From Odoribacteraceae bacterium (GTDB lineage Bacteria; Bacteroidota; Bacteroidia; Bacteroidales; Marinifilaceae), in NCBI GenBank assembly GCA_031279175.1, contig JAITJA010000035.1:1-10043 (forward strand): DNA of 10,043 nt. Reading direction: 5' to 3'. The notes under the pieces are model-generated. The model searched no databases. It was not told the DNA's origin and was given only the letters and a program-made list of their open reading frames with translations. This document shows, piece after piece, positions 8,201-10,043 of this stretch (position 1 is its first letter; each line of letters opens with the position of its first letter). Position numbers and translations under genes: made by a program.

Positions 8201-8568
8201 GCCGGCGCGGGGACGATCAGGATATAATCGTCCTGCAACTTGTAAGACATGTTACTTCCCTCCAGCACCGCGTCAAAGAAAGTCTCCTCGTCGACCTCGC
8301 TGAAGCGGGCTTGCACCTCGCGGGTAGTCTCGAGCTTGTCGCTGCTGTAAATGATAATAGTTCCCGTTTGGCGTTGATACTCGGCCAACACGTCCCGGAT
8401 GGTGGCTCGCTCCAGGTGCATCGTTACCTTGCGCCGGGGCTGCGCCTCGCTCGCGACGACCTGCACCAGGCAGCAGGTCAACAGGCATGTCAGTTTCATC
8501 ATGATCACGACCCTTTTTAGTGTCAGGTCGCGTGGGCTTCCGGGCCCGTTTCGTGGATTGTTCTTCAT
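5221..8568 (-). CDS. susC: SusC/RagA family TonB-dependent transporter with N-terminal STN signalling domain
   Basis: A 1115-residue outer-membrane transporter. An unusually long basic n-region (about 23 residues, NPRNGPGSPRDLTLKR) precedes the hydrophobic core MKLTCLLTCCLVQVVAS and a probable cleavage near Ala-Gln. The STN domain covers about 47-118 (ATIRDVLAEYQRQTGTIIIY). The carboxypeptidase-regulatory-like domain covers about 134-205 (GRVVDATGQPLPGVTVRVKGT). A TonB-box-like DEVVVTG lies at 211-217, and the plug at about 221-346 has the SusC signatures LFILDGF and LLKDATAKAIYGSKAANGVVVV. A 22-strand barrel follows and ends in a C-terminal Phe. An STN domain marks transporters that signal to a FecR-type anti-sigma factor, and fecR is directly upstream. 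The start at 8568 is preferred because the extended leader is common in STN-bearing SusC proteins; ATG codons at 8499 or 8502 would also leave a signal peptide. The substrate is unknown. Confidence 0.97.
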   Translation of the reverse strand: MKNNPRNGPGSPRDLTLKRVVIMMKLTCLLTCCLVQVVASEAQPRRKVTMHLERATIRDVLAEYQRQTGTIIIYSSDKLETTREVQARFSEVDEETFFDAVLEGSNMSYKLQDDYILIVPAPAVPAAQQEQDVARGRVVDATGQPLPGVTVRVKGTDRGTSTDREGNFRVALPPDAARVLQFSFVGMKPVEVTYAGKELLVAMEETEVEIDEVVVTGLFTRRANSYTGAIASVKGEELRRVGNADLVASLKNIDPAFMVVENLQAGSDPNTLPEIQMRGQTGLSTINSEYQNTPNQPLFILDGFEATLTKILDLDINIIESVTLLKDATAKAIYGSKAANGVVVVETIRPERGQMKFRYTGSAQVQAPDLSSYSLTNSRDKVQAEFSAGLYTSLSATEQMTLTKRYSELLRLVEAGVDTYWLDKPLRVGIGHKHSLYLEGGDDYMLYAVDLAYNGVTGVMRGSNRVTMSGGVTLSYRTKRFIFRNKLSVDGNNAEDSPYGSFSLFARMNPYNVIHDEDGNMVQQYTHGTVVQPNPLWNGEVNTKYASRYTYVTDNLHTEWHVRPNLRLVARFGLSIRSSSTDRFMPSGHTDFFDYTGVSEYSKGKYSLMHREEGRLNGDVGAAWSFALGNHMVFLNTQLSVGQNKYDYYTVQAEGFPNNNMDHITSGVRYSGTRPSGSEGISREAGGMASVNYSYDDRYLFDGNYRLSGSSEFGANKRWGHFYSVGVGWNMHREKFIRDNAGWLDRLKVRASTGYTGSQGFNSYDAIATVAYYTDRQYGGEIGSYLQGLANPNLRWQRRYDTNIGMDISAFTGRVTLRFDCYTADTKGMIADITTPQSMGFASFRANIGEMKNKGYEAYLTLRAWKQRENFANIFFSVASNKNHLSKISNALKKYNETADAAQDADASNTSINVRYQEGVSTTAIWVVQSLGIDPRTGKEVYRKKDGSLTEKWHSSDYINGGDGLPKVSGNMGFNVEYRGLSLSSTFTWRFGGQLYNNTLVSKVENADPRYNVDQRVLESRWSEPGQVTRFKSIADKSYTLPTSRFVEDYNSLTFASMTLSYDFRHREFLARSFLSRLKASFYMNELFILSSVRTERGTDYPFARNFSFSLQANF

Positions 8569-8652
8569 ACATTCGTGTTTATAGTTAAACTCTGCTCTTC
8601 CCTGACGGGGAGAAATTAAGGCGAGCGCGCGGTGACGCTCCCGCCGCCGTTG
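8569..8652 (-). promoter_or_regulatory. fecR-susC spacer with a small hairpin
   Basis: This is the only sizeable gap inside the operon (84 bases). On the minus strand GAGCG (plus 8636-8640 complement) and CGCTC (plus 8623-8627 complement) can pair over an 8-base loop. The next stretch is T/A-rich but has no real T-run, so it is not a good terminator. The spacer could hold a separate susC promoter or a leader that adjusts the ratio of FecR to SusC. I found no convincing Bacteroidetes TAnnTTTG element in it. Confidence 0.3.
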
Positions 8653-9777
8653 TTATTTATTACTTATGATAATGGTATCGTTATCGACGCGGAAGATCAC
8701 GTCGTTGACCTCCCCGAGCGCGCCGAGCACGCGGGGCAGCGGATCGTAACGCCGGAATCCGCCGGAGAAGCGCGCGCGCCGGAGTTCCTCGCCGCGGAAG
8801 TCGAAGGGGACGTCATACCACCGTTCTAATCGTTTCATCAGCTCCTCGAGCGTCGCGTCCTCGAAGCGGAGCACGCCTTCCCGCCACGCGATGATCTCGG
8901 CCAGGTCTACTTTCTCCCGGCGCGCGTCGAGCGTCGCGTTATCGACCTCCACGCGATAGCCCGGCGAGAGACGCTCGGCGCGGTTACCGGCGCGCACCTC
9001 GACGCTTCCTGTCGCGAGCGTGACGCTGGTGGTAGCGTCATCGGGGTATGCCGACACGTTAAACTCCGTGCCCGACACCTCGACCGTTACCCGGTTCGCG
9101 TGCACGATGAAGGGCCTGCCGCTACTGCTGCTGACGTGGAAGTAAGCCTCACCGGCGAGCCACACCTCCCGCGTTTCCCCTCCAAAGCGCGCGGGGAAGC
9201 GGAGCGTCGTCCCGGAGTTCAGCTCCGCGACCGTCCCGTCGGCGAGCGTCACGCGGTACTCGCCGCCGCGCGGGATAATCAGCTCGTGCAATGCTGCCGC
9301 GTTTTCATTCGCGTCGTCACTGTCCCGGTAGTGAATACCGGTAGAGTCATTCGCGATATACACGCGTTCCTCCCATCGCTCGGCGGGCCTGTCCAGCGCG
9401 ACGTGCCGGCCATCGGGCAGGACGAGTTCCGCCCGTCCAGGCTTCCGCTGCTCGAGCCATGTCGCGAGGTCAACATCGCGCGCGTCGTCGTGTAGCAGGA
9501 ACGGCGCGACCAGCAACGCGACGCACGATGCTACCGCTACCCGTCGCGCCACGCGCCACTTCACCCGTCGCGAATGTCGTTCCAGGATACGTTTCCATGC
9601 TTCCTCCGGCGCGTCTCGCCGCGCGCTGCCGTACCAGAGTCTACAGAGTTGCACCCATTCCGCGCGGTGAGCATCCGCGGCGTCTATCCACCCTTGCAGG
9701 CGGCGATGCTGTTCCTCGTTGGCCTCCCCGGCGAGCGTGTCAAGCATCATCTCGAGAATATCTTCAGCTATATTCAT
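8653..9777 (-). CDS. fecR: FecR family inner-membrane anti-sigma factor with C-terminal DUF4974
   Basis: A 374-residue regulator if started at 9777. Residues 1-70 form the cytoplasmic part that would bind an ECF sigma factor, with MNIAEDILEMMLDTLAGEA and helical WIDAADAHRAEW segments. One transmembrane helix lies at about 79-96 (VAVASCVALLVAPFLL), after basic residues. The periplasmic FecR domain covers about 168-262, with the motifs IPRGGEYRVTLADGT, WLAGEAYFHV, PFIVHANRVTVEVSGTEFNVSAY and TLATGSVEV. The DUF4974 domain covers about 302-372 (LEELMKRLERWYDV) and probably contacts the STN domain of SusC. The frame stays open upstream to an ATG at 9873, but those 32 residues (SGRRPRSPAAK type) do not look like FecR; the ATG at 9792 is a second option only five codons upstream. 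The usual partner sigma gene is not adjacent: a divergent gene begins 223 bases upstream. Confidence 0.95.
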   Translation of the reverse strand: MNIAEDILEMMLDTLAGEANEEQHRRLQGWIDAADAHRAEWVQLCRLWYGSARRDAPEEAWKRILERHSRRVKWRVARRVAVASCVALLVAPFLLHDDARDVDLATWLEQRKPGRAELVLPDGRHVALDRPAERWEERVYIANDSTGIHYRDSDDANENAAALHELIIPRGGEYRVTLADGTVAELNSGTTLRFPARFGGETREVWLAGEAYFHVSSSSGRPFIVHANRVTVEVSGTEFNVSAYPDDATTSVTLATGSVEVRAGNRAERLSPGYRVEVDNATLDARREKVDLAEIIAWREGVLRFEDATLEELMKRLERWYDVPFDFRGEELRRARFSGGFRRYDPLPRVLGALGEVNDVIFRVDNDTIIISNK

Positions 9778-10000
9778 GGTGACAGTTTCCATAAAGACTA
9801 TAAAAACATCGCGGTCGGGTAGGTACAACGTACACTTTGCAGCGGGAGAACGCGGTCGCCGACCACTTGTCACCCCGCGTCCGGTAACAATCGCGCTGTA
9901 AATACTAAAGATCTATTAAAGATTGGAGCGGCGCGTGGCCGTCCGGCTATAAATTCATATCATCGCGGGGTATAAAAATTTATTTGTTAAAAGAATTCAC
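9778..10000. promoter_or_regulatory. Divergent intergenic region between fecR and the plus-strand gene
   Basis: This region should hold the promoters for the minus-strand operon and for the gene at 10001. The right third (about 9900-10000) is visibly richer in A/T than the rest of the window. Structures seen are a direct repeat TAAAGAT at 9906-9912 and 9917-9923 (start-to-start 11 bases, about one helical turn) and an inverted repeat GTAC-aac-GTAC at 9823-9833. For the plus gene, TTTATTTG at 9979-9986 is one mismatch from the Bacteroidetes -7 consensus TAnnTTTG, but it is very close to the ATG and no good -33 TTG partner was found. No clear element was found for fecR; an ECF-type promoter would not fit that consensus anyway. 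Confidence 0.4.
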
Positions 10001-10043
10001 ATGAAGAGAAACATTGTATCACTTGTTAGCCTGTTGGCTATCG
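10001..10043 (+). CDS. Start of a divergent gene, probable exported protein (partial)
   Basis: An ATG at 10001 opens a frame that runs off the window after 14 codons, reading MKRNIVSLVSLLAI. Two basic residues followed by a hydrophobic run is what the start of a Sec signal peptide looks like. The AT-rich upstream stretch fits a promoter and leader. With only 14 residues the family cannot be named. If real, it faces away from fecR and occupies the place where an ECF sigma gene would often lie. It could also be a chance frame. Confidence 0.5.
   Translation, partial: MKRNIVSLVSLLAI

Noticed and set aside
8623..8640. Hairpin between fecR and susC as a true terminator
   Set aside because: The stem is five base pairs and no T-tract follows on the minus strand, so at most it is a weak attenuating or processing structure.
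9778..9873. Upstream extension of fecR to the ATG at 9873
   Set aside because: The added 32 residues are rich in Arg, Pro and Ser and do not resemble FecR N-termini, whereas MNIAEDILEMM at 9777 does.
9998..10041. Minus-strand frame entering from the right edge and ending at TGA 9998-10000, considered as the tail of an ECF sigma gene
   Set aside because: Only 14 codons are visible, the sequence (IANRLTSDTMFLFM) has no region 4 character, and the plus-strand reading as a signal peptide start is more convincing.

Overview
This window holds one side of a Sus-type outer-membrane uptake locus from a high-GC member of the Bacteroidales. The evidence is the SusC/RagA plus SusD/RagB pair, the DUF4974-type FecR anti-sigma factor, the DUF4843 and PKD-like lipoproteins, and gene starts without Shine-Dalgarno sequences. 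The long basic N-terminus of the SusC signal peptide and this accessory gene set recall Odoribacter/Butyricimonas-type loci. The GC content is much higher than I would expect for those genera, so the genus is left open.

Layout. Six consecutive genes lie on the minus strand and read from right to left: fecR (8653-9777), susC (5221-8568), susD (3793-5214), a DUF4843 lipoprotein (3060-3767), a PKD-like lipoprotein (1481-3049) and a TlpA-like thioredoxin with an N-terminal DUF4369-like domain (268-1467). Gaps inside the group are 6 to 25 bases, except 84 bases between fecR and susC. The run ends in a strong intrinsic terminator at 188-223. Downstream of it, 4-183 is a degenerate array of repeats in two pairs, each spaced 43 bases. 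Two of the units again look like hairpin plus T-tract on the minus strand. To the right of fecR is a 223-base divergent intergenic region, AT-rich near its right end. The first 14 codons of a plus-strand gene for a probable secreted protein run off the edge at 10001-10043.

How the genes work together (inference from the families). SusC is a TonB-dependent transporter with an N-terminal STN domain, the periplasmic signalling module that contacts FecR in the inner membrane. Substrate binding at SusC/SusD would signal through FecR to an ECF sigma factor, which in turn would activate susC onward. No sigma factor gene sits upstream of fecR here, because a divergent gene starts there. SusD and the two accessory lipoproteins are probably surface-exposed partners that capture the ligand. 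The thioredoxin protein would act in the periplasm on disulfides of the imported substrate or of locus products. No glycoside hydrolase, lyase, sulfatase or peptidase is in view, so the substrate cannot be read from this window.

I did not find RNA genes, CRISPR arrays, insertion sequences or prophage genes. The locus is a recognisable type. The least explained parts are the 43-base repeat array behind the terminator, the missing sigma factor, and the pairing of a SusCD system with a thioredoxin protein without any degradative enzyme.
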